Shown here: piece after piece, positions 1-6,247 of the stretch
Numbering within the stretch: the first letter of the stretch is position 1
Layout of the letters: the number at the start of each line of letters is the position of its first letter
Assembly (NCBI GenBank): GCA_963736525.1
Contig: CAVTPF010000004.1
Coordinates: 1-64,000 of the forward strand
DNA: 64,000 nt
Direction of reading: 5' to 3'
Source of the DNA: Bog-473 sp963736525
GTDB taxonomy: Bacteria; Actinomycetota; Acidimicrobiia; Acidimicrobiales; RAAP-2
Position numbers and translations under genes: made by a program
Notes under the pieces: model-generated
The model's database searches: none
Told to the model about the DNA's origin: nothing
The model's input: only the letters and a program-made list of their open reading frames with translations

Positions 1-744
1 GCCGGGCCGGGCCCGCTTGTAGATCTCGAGCAGCGCCTCCTCGCGCGAGGGCGCCAGGTTGCGCTCCTTCTCCCACTGCCCCTCGAGGAAGTCGAAGTGG
101 CGCACGAAGCGATCGAGGAACGCCTCATCGCCGTAGCCGAGGGCGCGCAGCAGCACGAAGAGCGACAGGCGGCGCTTGCGGGCGACGCGGCAACCCGCGG
201 TGACGTCCTTGCCCGGCTTGGCCTCGATGTCGAGCTCGATCCACTCACCCCGGTACGGGTGGATGGTCCCCGTGAAGACGGTCTTGGCGTCGCGCCCGGG
301 CTGGAAGATGACGCCCGGCGAGCGGACGAGCTGGCTCACCACCACGCGCTCGGTGCCGTTGACGATGAAGGTGCCCCGGTCGGTCATCATCGGGAAGTCC
401 CCCATGAAGACCGTCTGCTCCTTGATCTCGCCGGTGGTGGCATTGAGGAAGCGGGCCCGCACAAAGACGGGCGCCGCGTACGTCATGTCCTTCTCCTTGC
501 ACTCCTCCACCGAGAACTTGGGGGGCGGGCGCAGGTCGGCGTCGGTCGGGTCGAACTCGAGCTCCAGGCTCAGCTGACCGGTGAAGTCCTCGATCGGGCT
601 GATGTCGTGGTAGGCCTCGGCGAGGCCCTTGTCGAGGAACCACTGGAACGAGTCGCGCTGGATCGCGATCAGGTCAGGAAGCGGCAGGGCCTCGTTGATG
701 TTGGCGAACGAAACGCGTTCGGGGCTGCGGGACCGTGAGGACAA
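1..744 (-). CDS. rpoB: DNA-directed RNA polymerase subunit beta (5' part, cut by window edge)
   Basis: This is the N-terminal 248 codons of the RNA polymerase beta subunit, the catalytic-core subunit that also forms the rifampicin pocket. The rest lies beyond base 1. Translation on the minus strand begins TTG TCC TCA CGG and continues into the typical beta opening SFANINEALPLPDLIAIQ. At the window edge it reads EALLEIYKRARPG, matching the family. I chose TTG at 744-742 because a clear GGGAGGAG ribosome binding site lies 7 nt upstream and an in-frame stop precedes it. rplL lies 309 bp upstream in the usual rplJL-rpoBC order. That gap contains a strong hairpin and two promoter-like sequences, so rpoB may have its own transcription start. 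Confidence 0.95.
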   Translation of the reverse strand, partial: MSSRSRSPERVSFANINEALPLPDLIAIQRDSFQWFLDKGLAEAYHDISPIEDFTGQLSLELEFDPTDADLRPPPKFSVEECKEKDMTYAAPVFVRARFLNATTGEIKEQTVFMGDFPMMTDRGTFIVNGTERVVVSQLVRSPGVIFQPGRDAKTVFTGTIHPYRGEWIELDIEAKPGKDVTAGCRVARKRRLSLFVLLRALGYGDEAFLDRFVRHFDFLEGQWEKERNLAPSREEALLEIYKRARPG

Positions 745-895
745 CGGTCAACTCCTCCCAGGTGAAATGCGGCGGGTGAGGGCGGTACTGCGGGTCAGGA
801 CGGACGAGGACGGACGGAGGGTCAGGACTGCCGGGGCGCGCGCCGACGCCGTGGAATTACGGAATCGGGCACACGGAGACGCACGGCAACCGTGC

Positions 896-924
896 ATCTT
901 ATCGTGGGGCGTGCCTTGATACAA
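896..924 (-). promoter_or_regulatory. Candidate rpoB promoter (proximal)
   Basis: On the minus strand TTGTAT (919-924) is separated by 17 bp from TAAGAT (896-901). Each hexamer is a moderate match to the sigma-70 consensus. It lies about 150 bp upstream of the rpoB TTG start. It is supported only by matching and spacing, so it is a prediction. Confidence 0.4.
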
Positions 925-970
925 CCCCTCGGCCGCGCGGGCCTGGCGGGCCGGGCCCGGGGTCCGTGAC

Positions 971-999
971 AGGCTACGAAAGCCCTCCCCCGCAGTCAA
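971..999 (-). promoter_or_regulatory. Candidate rpoB promoter (distal)
   Basis: On the minus strand TTGACT (994-999) lies 17 bp upstream of TAGCCT (971-976). The -35 hexamer matches the consensus in five of six positions; the -10 match is weaker. It sits just downstream of the rplL hairpin in the 309-bp spacer before rpoB. Confidence 0.4.
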
Positions 1000-1014
1000 G
1001 GATCGAGGCCCGGA

Positions 1015-1042
1015 GGCCGGGCGGGGCCGGCCCCACCCGGCC
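1015..1042 (-). terminator. GC-rich inverted repeat after rplL (attenuator or processing hairpin)
   Basis: A nearly perfect 28-bp palindrome starts 11 nt after the rplL stop codon. It has 12-nt arms (GGCCGGGTGGGG against CCCCGCCCGGCC, one G-T wobble) and a 4-nt loop. No U-tract follows it, so it is not a classic intrinsic terminator. By analogy with the rplL-rpoB spacer of other bacteria it may reduce read-through into rpoB or be an RNase processing site; that role is inference. Confidence 0.5.
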
Positions 1043-1053
1043 CGGACCAGGGA

Positions 1054-1446
1054 CTACTTGATCTCGACGCTGGCGCCGGCCCCCTCGAGGGCGGCCTTGG
1101 CCTTGTCGGCGTCCTCCTTGTTGGCCTTCTCGAGCACCGGCTTGGGCGCAGCCTCGACCAGGTCCTTGGCCTCCTTGAGACCCAGGCTGGTGAGAGCTCG
1201 CACCTCCTTGATGACCTGGATCTTCTTGTCGCCCGCATCGGTGAGGATGACGTCGAACTCCGACTTCTCCTCCTCCGCCGCACCGGCGTCACCGCCGGCC
1301 GCGGGGGCCGCCGCGGCGGCCACGGCCACGGGGGCCGCCGCCGTCACGCCGAAGCGCTCCTCGAAGTCCTTCAGCAGCTCGCTCAGCTGAATCACCGAGA
1401 GCTCGGCGATCCCGTCGAGGATCTCTTCCTTGGTCAGGGTTGCCAT
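1054..1446 (-). CDS. rplL: 50S ribosomal protein L7/L12
   Basis: L7/L12 is the stalk protein of the large subunit that recruits translational GTPases and is anchored through L10. The 130-residue product has the N-terminal dimerisation helices (residues 1-35), an Ala/Gly/Pro-rich acidic hinge (about 36-60) and the compact C-terminal domain with the hallmark ALTSLGLKEAKDLVE. The ATG at 1446 is preceded by AGGAAAGAAAGGAAGG. It follows rplJ by 56 nt, and that gap contains a 17-bp perfect tandem duplication. Length and composition are normal for the family. Confidence 0.97.
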   Translation of the reverse strand: MATLTKEEILDGIAELSVIQLSELLKDFEERFGVTAAAPVAVAAAAAPAAGGDAGAAEEEKSEFDVILTDAGDKKIQVIKEVRALTSLGLKEAKDLVEAAPKPVLEKANKEDADKAKAALEGAGASVEIK

Positions 1447-1462
1447 CGGGATGGCCTTCCTT

Positions 1463-1496
1463 TCTTTCCTACGGTCTGGTCTTTCCTACGGTCTGG
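1463..1496 (-). repeat. 17-bp perfect tandem duplication in the rplJ-rplL spacer
   Basis: The same 17 bases (1463-1479 and 1480-1496) occur back to back. On the transcribed strand each copy contains the purine-rich GTAGGAAAGA, so the copy nearer rplL contributes to its ribosome-binding region and the other copy duplicates it. Confidence 0.85.
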
Positions 1497-1502
1497 TTGT
1501 TG

Positions 1503-2276
1503 TTACTCGGTTGTCTCTTCGGGGCTGCCCGCCGCCCCCGCGTCGGCTGCCGTCTCACCGGCGGTCTCCACCGGTTCCGCCACGGCCTCGACAGGTGCCG
1601 CCTCTTCGACTGCTGCGGCCTCGGGCTCCTCGGCGGGCGCCGTCGCCTCGGGCTCGGCCGGCGGTTCGGTGGCCTCGGTGGCCTCGGTGGCCTCGGTGGC
1701 CTCGGTGGCCTCGGTGGCCTCGGTGGCGGGCAACGTCTCCCCCGCCGCCTCGCGCTGCTCGACGAGCGCAGAGATCCCGTAGGCCAAGTTGCGGGGCAGC
1801 GCCTGCATCAGGCCGGCCAACTGCTGCATGGGGGCCGCGAGGGCGCCGGCCAGGCGGGCCAGCAGCACCTCGCGGGGTGGCAGGTCGGCGAGCGCGGCCA
1901 GGTCGGCGGCCGTGAGCAGTGACCCGTCGGCCAACCCGCCCTTTATGACGAGCAGCGGGTTCGCCCGGGCGAAGTCCCGCAACGCCTTGGCCACTGCGCT
2001 GACGTCGCCCTCGACGAAGGTGAGCGCGCTCGGGCCGCTCAGGTACTCCGACAGCGGCTGGTAGTCGCCTCCGTCGATGGCCCGGCGCACCAGGGTGTTC
2101 TTGAAGATCTTGTAGTCGGCCCCCACGGCGGCCAGTGCGGTGCGCAACTGGGCGAGCTCGGCCACGGTCAGGCCCCGGTACTCGCTGACGACGGAGGCGG
2201 TCGCCGCGTCCATGCGCGTCTTGACCTCTTCGACCACCTCGACCTTGTGCGCCCTTGCTGCGTTCTGCGATGCCAT
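1503..2276 (-). CDS. rplJ: 50S ribosomal protein L10 with long acidic C-terminal tail
   Basis: L10 forms the base of the L7/L12 stalk on 23S rRNA and autoregulates its own operon. The first ~170 residues are a normal L10: SEYRGLTVAELAQLR near the N-terminus, NTLVRRA, and the helix that binds L12 dimers around residues 145-175. After that comes an extra ~80-residue Ala/Glu/Pro/Thr tail including seven consecutive Ala-Thr-Glu repeats. Usual bacterial L10 is about 165-180 residues, so 257 is long. The ATG at 2276 has GGAGGACACCG in front. An L10-leader RNA lies upstream. The low-complexity tail could be a variable linker; its function is unknown. Confidence 0.96.
   Translation of the reverse strand: MASQNAARAHKVEVVEEVKTRMDAATASVVSEYRGLTVAELAQLRTALAAVGADYKIFKNTLVRRAIDGGDYQPLSEYLSGPSALTFVEGDVSAVAKALRDFARANPLLVIKGGLADGSLLTAADLAALADLPPREVLLARLAGALAAPMQQLAGLMQALPRNLAYGISALVEQREAAGETLPATEATEATEATEATEATEATEPPAEPEATAPAEEPEAAAVEEAAPVEAVAEPVETAGETAADAGAAGSPEETTE
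1665..1727 (-). repeat. Seven 9-bp units inside rplJ
   Basis: Seven tandem 9-bp units (ctcggtggc on the plus strand, the first with one base changed) encode Ala-Thr-Glu seven times in the L10 tail. The array stays in frame for any copy number, so length changes would only change tail length. Confidence 0.9.
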
Positions 2277-2298
2277 CGGTGTCCTCCACCGGACTCGG

Positions 2299-2416
2299 CC
2301 AGAGTCTCCGGTGTGCGACGGCGCAGGCCGGCGCGAGGCCGGCGTGCAAGGTGTCGCCTCGTCGGGCCGGCCCTACGGGCCGCTTCGGCACCCATGGGTG
2401 CACCGGAGGTCTCTGG
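2299..2416 (-). ncRNA. Ribosomal protein L10 leader
   Basis: This is the 5' leader of rplJ-rplL, where the L10-L12 complex binds to repress its own operon. On the minus strand CCAGAG-A-CCTCCGGTG (plus strand 2401-2416) pairs with CACCGGAG-A-CTCTGG (plus strand 2299-2313). The result is a long two-segment stem interrupted by the kink-turn-like bulged A bases typical of this RNA family. The apical part contains further GC hairpins. The stem closes about 22 nt before the rplJ start codon, so binding could block initiation. Recognition is by stem pattern and position; a covariance-model search would confirm it. Confidence 0.75.
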
Positions 2417-2504
2417 CGTTTCGGATTCAGTGCCCGGCCGCCGAAGGCGGTGGGCTGTTCGGGAAAGCGTGTTCGTGAAAGCGTAGTACGGCTGGCGGGA
2501 GGGG

Positions 2505-3227
2505 TCAGGCCGGGACGGCCAGCTCCTCCTCGCTGAAGCGCGCCTTCACTGGGTCGACGTGGACGCCGGGACCCATGGTGGTCGACACGGTGATCGACAG
2601 GAAGTAACGGCCCTTGGCCGCCGGCGGCTTGGCCCGCTGCAGCTCGTCGATCACGGCCCGGATGTTGGCCACCAGCTGCTCGCGGGTGAACGAGGCCTTG
2701 CCGACCCGGATGTGGACGTTGCCGACCTTGTCGGTGCGGTACTCGACCCGGCCACCCTTGAATTCGGCCACGGCCCTGCCCACGTCCGTGGTCACCGTGC
2801 CGGTCTTGGGGTTGGGCATGAGGCCGCGTGGGCCGAGCACGCGGCCGAGCGTGCCGACCTGGCCCATCATGTCCGGCGTGGCGATGGCCACGTCGAACTC
2901 GAGGAAGCCGCCGTTGATCTTGGCCACCAGGTCGTCCGCACCCACCACGTCGGCGCCCGCCGCCCTGGCCTCGGCCGCCGCCTCGCCGGCGGCGAAGACG
3001 GCCACCCGCTCCGTGCGCCCGGTGCCCGAGGGGAGCGAGAGCGTGCCGCGCACGATCTGGTCCGCCTTGCGGGGGTCGACGCCGAGCCGGACGGCCAGCT
3101 CCACCGTCTCGTCGAACTTGGCGCTCGACAACTCCTTGACAAGGTCGACCGCCTCAGCGACGCCGTAGAGCGCCTCCCGGTCGACCTTGCTCAGGCTCTC
3201 CTGGTACTTCTTGCCGTGGTGGGCCAT
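2505..3227 (-). CDS. rplA: 50S ribosomal protein L1
   Basis: L1 builds the L1 stalk beside the E site and can repress its own mRNA. The 240-residue product is full length, opening with GKKYQESLSKVDREALY and carrying the signature GPRGLMPNPKTGTVT near residue 130. The ATG at 3227 is preceded by AGAGGAGACACG. It sits 30 nt downstream of rplK in the standard rplK-rplA order, with the L10 leader following. Confidence 0.97.
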   Translation of the reverse strand: MAHHGKKYQESLSKVDREALYGVAEAVDLVKELSSAKFDETVELAVRLGVDPRKADQIVRGTLSLPSGTGRTERVAVFAAGEAAAEARAAGADVVGADDLVAKINGGFLEFDVAIATPDMMGQVGTLGRVLGPRGLMPNPKTGTVTTDVGRAVAEFKGGRVEYRTDKVGNVHIRVGKASFTREQLVANIRAVIDELQRAKPPAAKGRYFLSITVSTTMGPGVHVDPVKARFSEEELAVPA

Positions 3228-3257
3228 CGTGTCTCCTCTACGCGTTCGTGCGGCTCG

Positions 3258-3689
3258 CTAGCCGGCGACCTTGATCCCCATGGACCGCGCCGTGCCGGCG
3301 ACCTGCTTCTTGGCCGCCTCGAGATCGTCGGTGTTGAGGTCCTTGAGCTTGGTGCTGGCGATCTCCGCGACCTGGGCCTCGGTGATGGTGCCGACCTGCT
3401 CGCGGCCGGGCGTGGCTGCGCCCTTGTCCAACCCGGCCGCCTGTCGCAACAGGACGGGGGTGGGCGAGGTCTTCAGCACGAAGCTGAAGGTCCGGTCCTC
3501 GTAGATCGTGATGTCCACGGGGACCACCGTGCCCCGCATGCTCTCGGTGGCCGCGTTGTACTGCTTGCAGAACTCCATCGTCTGGACGCCGTGCGGGCCC
3601 AGCGCGGTGCCCACCGGCGGCGCCGGGGTGGCCGATCCCGCCTCGAGCTGGATCTTCACCACGGCGAGCACCTTCTTCTTCGGCGCCAT
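3258..3689 (-). CDS. rplK: 50S ribosomal protein L11
   Basis: L11 binds the GTPase-associated centre of 23S rRNA and is the site of thiopeptide action. The 143-residue protein is normal length and contains the proline-rich N-terminal domain (AGSATPAPPVGTALGPHGV) and the C-terminal rRNA-binding domain ending MGIKVAG. The ATG at 3689 has an AAGGAGACAGACG ribosome binding site. It follows nusG by 36 nt. Confidence 0.97.
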   Translation of the reverse strand: MAPKKKVLAVVKIQLEAGSATPAPPVGTALGPHGVQTMEFCKQYNAATESMRGTVVPVDITIYEDRTFSFVLKTSPTPVLLRQAAGLDKGAATPGREQVGTITEAQVAEIASTKLKDLNTDDLEAAKKQVAGTARSMGIKVAG

Positions 3690-3725
3690 CGTCTGTCTCC
3701 TTCTTGGGTGTCTTGTGTCCGGCGC

Positions 3726-4679
3726 CTAGAGCTTGGCGACCTGGCTGAACTCGAGCTCGACCGGCGTCTCGCGGCCGAAGATGTTGACCAGCACCTTGAG
3801 CTTGAGCTGGTCCTCGTTGATCTCGGCGATCTGGCCGGAGAAGTCCGCGAAGGGACCCTCCTTGACCCGCACCGTCTCGTCCACCTCGTACTCGAGCCGG
3901 GGGCGGCTTCGCTTCGTCGGCGCCTCGGCGCCCTCGACCTTCACCTGCAGGATGTTCTCGACCTCGCGGCGCGACAGCGGCGTCGGCTTGGTCCCGGGGC
4001 CCACGAAGCCGGTCACGCCGGGTGTGTTGCGGATCGCCCCCCAGGTGTCGTCGTCGAGATCGCAGCGCACGAGGAGGTAGCCCGGGAACACCTTCTTTTG
4101 GACCGTGACCTTCTTCCCGCCCTTGAACTCGACCACGTCCTCCATGGGGATGACCACCTCGAAGACACGGTCTTCGATGCCGCGCGACGCCACCACGTTG
4201 CCCATGTTGGAGCGCACCTTGTTCTCGTAGCCCGAGTAGGTGTGCACCACGTACCAGCGGCCCGGGCGGTCGTAGGGACTCTCGAGGGGGACGACCTCTT
4301 GGTCCTCGTCGTCCTCGCCCCACCCGCCGAGCTCGGTCTCGCCGCCCTCCTGCCCGTCGGTCGCGTCGAGGACCAGGTCCGGCTCGCCCGCGGACGGGGT
4401 CGCCTCGGCCACCTCCTGCACGATCTCCTCCGCCATCTCCTCGACGACCGCCTCCTCAATGGCCTCGAGCACCGCCTCCTCGACGATCTCTTCCACGATC
4501 TCCTCGGCGATGTCTTCCGCCTCTTCCTCGGCGACGTCCTCGGCGGACGCCGTGCTCATGGCCGCCTCCTCGGGAGACTGCTCGGCCTCTTCCCGCTCGG
4601 CCTCCAGCGCCTCCGCCACGTCTTCCTCGTCGCCGGTCACCAGTGCGTCCTCTGCTTCTGAATGTGTCATGTCGGTCAT
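3726..4679 (-). CDS. nusG: Transcription termination/antitermination protein NusG with long acidic N-terminus
   Basis: NusG bridges RNA polymerase and ribosome or Rho. The conserved protein starts near residue 141 (RWYVVHTYSGYENKV, the NGN domain) and ends with a KOW domain (VRVKEGPFADFSGQI) and the terminal FSQVAKL. Residues 1-130 are an unusual extension, overwhelmingly Glu/Ala/Asp and likely helical or disordered. Actinobacterial NusG often has an acidic N-terminal extension, but this one is long at 317 residues in total. The ATG at 4679 lies 8 nt after secE. A start at the internal Met41 would still leave about 100 acidic residues. Confidence 0.94.
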   Translation of the reverse strand: MTDMTHSEAEDALVTGDEEDVAEALEAEREEAEQSPEEAAMSTASAEDVAEEEAEDIAEEIVEEIVEEAVLEAIEEAVVEEMAEEIVQEVAEATPSAGEPDLVLDATDGQEGGETELGGWGEDDEDQEVVPLESPYDRPGRWYVVHTYSGYENKVRSNMGNVVASRGIEDRVFEVVIPMEDVVEFKGGKKVTVQKKVFPGYLLVRCDLDDDTWGAIRNTPGVTGFVGPGTKPTPLSRREVENILQVKVEGAEAPTKRSRPRLEYEVDETVRVKEGPFADFSGQIAEINEDQLKLKVLVNIFGRETPVELEFSQVAKL

Positions 4680-4687
4680 GAAAGGGC

Positions 4688-5008
4688 CTACTTCGTGAAG
4701 AGAAGCGTGATCAGCTTCCCGAAGGCGAGATTGAGCACGAAGATCAGGCTGATCATGATGATCAGTGTGGTCAGCACGACCGACGTGTAATTGATCAGCT
4801 CGGCGCGCGACGGCCAGGCGACCTGGCGCATTTCGTCGCGCACCTCGCGGACGAACTGGACCGGCGTCGTGCGCTTGCGACCCGACGGGCCCTTCTGCGT
4901 CCGCGGCGTTCTCGTCTGGGTGCCCGCCGGCGCGCGCCGGGTCGCGGGAGAGCCATCGGCCTCCATCTGCCCTTGGCGCTGCATCATGCGCTTCGTCTCG
5001 CGGTTCAC
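4688..5008 (-). CDS. secE: Preprotein translocase subunit SecE
   Basis: SecE is the small clamp subunit of the SecYEG channel. The C-terminal ~60 residues fit: an amphipathic segment FVREVRDEMRQVAWPSRAEL followed by one membrane span (YTSVVLTTLIIMISLIFVLNL). The N-terminus is a basic, Thr/Arg/Pro-rich extension. The open frame runs back into the tRNA-Trp gene, so I placed the start at GTG 5008, just outside the tRNA. ATG 4987 is an alternative. Position immediately before nusG is the standard arrangement. Confidence 0.88.
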   Translation of the reverse strand: MNRETKRMMQRQGQMEADGSPATRRAPAGTQTRTPRTQKGPSGRKRTTPVQFVREVRDEMRQVAWPSRAELINYTSVVLTTLIIMISLIFVLNLAFGKLITLLFTK

Positions 5009-5053
5009 GGCTCTCGCTTCACGTACATGGTTCTCGGGTGGATACGTCCGGGG

Positions 5054-5126
5054 CAGGGCAGGAGGGACTCGAACCCCCAACCGCCGGTTTTGGAGACCGG
5101 TGCTCTACCAGTTGAGCTACTGCCCT
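5054..5126 (-). tRNA. trnW: tRNA-Trp (CCA)
   Basis: A 73-nt cloverleaf. The acceptor stem pairs AGGGCAG with CTGCCCT, the anticodon loop is CTCCAAA (anticodon CCA), and the T-arm carries GGTTCGAGTCC. It lies directly before secE, the common actinobacterial location. Confidence 0.95.
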
Positions 5127-5220
5127 CGGTGGGGTGCCTTCGGTTTCCCTCAAGCAGGTCGTTCTTCCCCCTGACCTGGGGATCGGCCTGCCAGAGTAGC
5201 ACCGGCAGGCACCGGGTGGC

Positions 5221-5385
5221 TCAGCGGGTCTCCTTGTGCAGCGTGTGCTGGCGGTCCCAGCGGCAGAACTTCTTCATCTCGATCCGCTCGCGGTCGTTGA
5301 GCTTGTTCTTGGTGGTGATGTAGTTCCGGCGCTTGCACACCTCGCAGGCCAAGGTGACCTGGACCCTCTTCTCGTTCTTGGGCAT
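5221..5385 (-). CDS. rpmG: 50S ribosomal protein L33
   Basis: A 54-residue small-subunit-size protein of the large ribosomal subunit. It begins MPKNEKRVQVTLACEVC, continues RRNYITTKNKLNDRERIE and ends HTLHKETR, all diagnostic of L33. The first CxxC knuckle is intact. The second is FCRWD, where Asp stands at the position of the fourth cysteine, so the zinc site is not the standard four-Cys form. The ATG at 5385 has CCAGGAAGGATCGGAC upstream. It sits between tRNA-Trp and tRNA-Met, as in many actinobacteria. Confidence 0.93.
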   Translation of the reverse strand: MPKNEKRVQVTLACEVCKRRNYITTKNKLNDRERIEMKKFCRWDRQHTLHKETR

Positions 5386-5431
5386 GTCCGATCCTTCCTG
5401 GTCGCTGCCCGGGTTGCGGCCCCGGGCCTGG

Positions 5432-5505
5432 TAGCGGCGGCGGGACTCGAACCCGCGACAACACGATTATGAGCCGTGTGCTCTGACCAACTGAGCTACG
5501 CCGCC
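5432..5505 (-). tRNA. trnM: tRNA-Met (CAT), elongator type
   Basis: A 74-nt cloverleaf. The acceptor stem pairs GGCGGCG with CGCCGCT (terminal G-U), the anticodon loop is CTCATAA, and the T-arm is GCGGG-TTCGAGT-CCCGC. The paired first acceptor base points to the elongator rather than the initiator. Confidence 0.93.
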
Positions 5506-5512
5506 ATGGGCG

Positions 5513-5585
5513 AGCCCCCTGTCGGAATCGAACCGACGACACCAGCCTTACCATGGCTGTGCTCTGCCGACTGAGCTAAGGGGGC
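5513..5585 (-). tRNA. trnT: tRNA-Thr (GGT)
   Basis: A 73-nt cloverleaf. The acceptor stem pairs GCCCCCT with AGGGGGC, the anticodon stem-loop is CAGCC-ATGGTAA-GGCTG (anticodon GGT), and the T-arm contains GGTTCGATTCC. It is 7 nt from tRNA-Met. Confidence 0.95.
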
Positions 5586-5683
5586 GCCGCGGCTACCTTC
5601 CGCGAGCGGTCAATGATAGCCAGGGCGCAGGATGAGCTGCCTCCGCTCCCTCGGTTTTCCCACGTCAACACTACCATCGCCGG

Positions 5684-6208
5684 ATGCGGATCCGACTGGC
5701 CGAGTTGGCGGACGCCGAGGCCATCCGGGCCATCTACAACGTCGAGGTCCTCGACAGCACGAACACGTTCGACATGGTGCCCCGCACCCCGGCCGAGCAG
5801 GAGACCTGGATCCTGGAGCACAGCGGGGTGCACCCCGCCTTGGTGGCCATCGAGGCGCCGGACTCGGGGATCGCCGGCCGCGCCGGGGCCAACGGCGAGA
5901 TCGTCCTCGGCTTCGGCTCTCTCTCGGCGTTCCACGAGCGCTCCGGCTATTCGGCCACCGCCGAGGACTCTGTGTACGTGGACCGGGCCCAGAGGGGACA
6001 AGGCGTGGGCCGGGCCCTGCTGGCCGAGCTCTTGGTCCTGGCGTCGGCCCACGGCTTCCACTCCGTCATCGCCCGGATCGCCGGGCACAACGAGACCTCC
6101 ATCGGACTGCACCAGGCGGCCGGCTTCGAGCTCGTGGGGGTCGAGCGGGAGGTCGGGCGCAAGCACCGCCAGTGGCTCGACGTGGTCGAACTGCAGCGTC
6201 TGTTGTAG
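5684..6208 (+). CDS. GNAT-family N-acetyltransferase (phosphinothricin acetyltransferase-like)
   Basis: A 174-residue acetyl-CoA-dependent N-acetyltransferase. The N-terminus MRIRLAELADAEAIRAIYN and the central SVYVDRAQRGQGVGRALLAEL (acetyl-CoA pyrophosphate loop R-x-x-G-x-G) are typical. So is the late IARIAGHNETSIGLHQAAGF, characteristic of the PAT/YncA subfamily that acetylates small amino compounds such as phosphinothricin or methionine sulfoximine. The real substrate cannot be told from sequence. No ribosome binding site is visible; TACCAT ends 6 nt before the ATG, so the mRNA is probably leaderless. Confidence 0.88.
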   Translation: MRIRLAELADAEAIRAIYNVEVLDSTNTFDMVPRTPAEQETWILEHSGVHPALVAIEAPDSGIAGRAGANGEIVLGFGSLSAFHERSGYSATAEDSVYVDRAQRGQGVGRALLAELLVLASAHGFHSVIARIAGHNETSIGLHQAAGFELVGVEREVGRKHRQWLDVVELQRLL

Positions 6209-6247
6209 CGGGCCCGGGGCACCGGGTCACACCCCGGAGCGCCGCGA

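Noticed and set aside
1665..1727. Possible intergenic minisatellite
   Set aside because: It lies inside rplJ and encodes Ala-Thr-Glu units in frame.
2437..2453. CCGCC-TTC-GGCGG hairpin after rplA as an intrinsic terminator
   Set aside because: It has no T-run and sits upstream of the L10 leader within a ribosomal operon; more likely a local RNA structure.
2559..4661. A 700-codon open frame on the plus strand
   Set aside because: Antisense to rplA, rplK and nusG; composition is His/Leu/Arg-rich noise.
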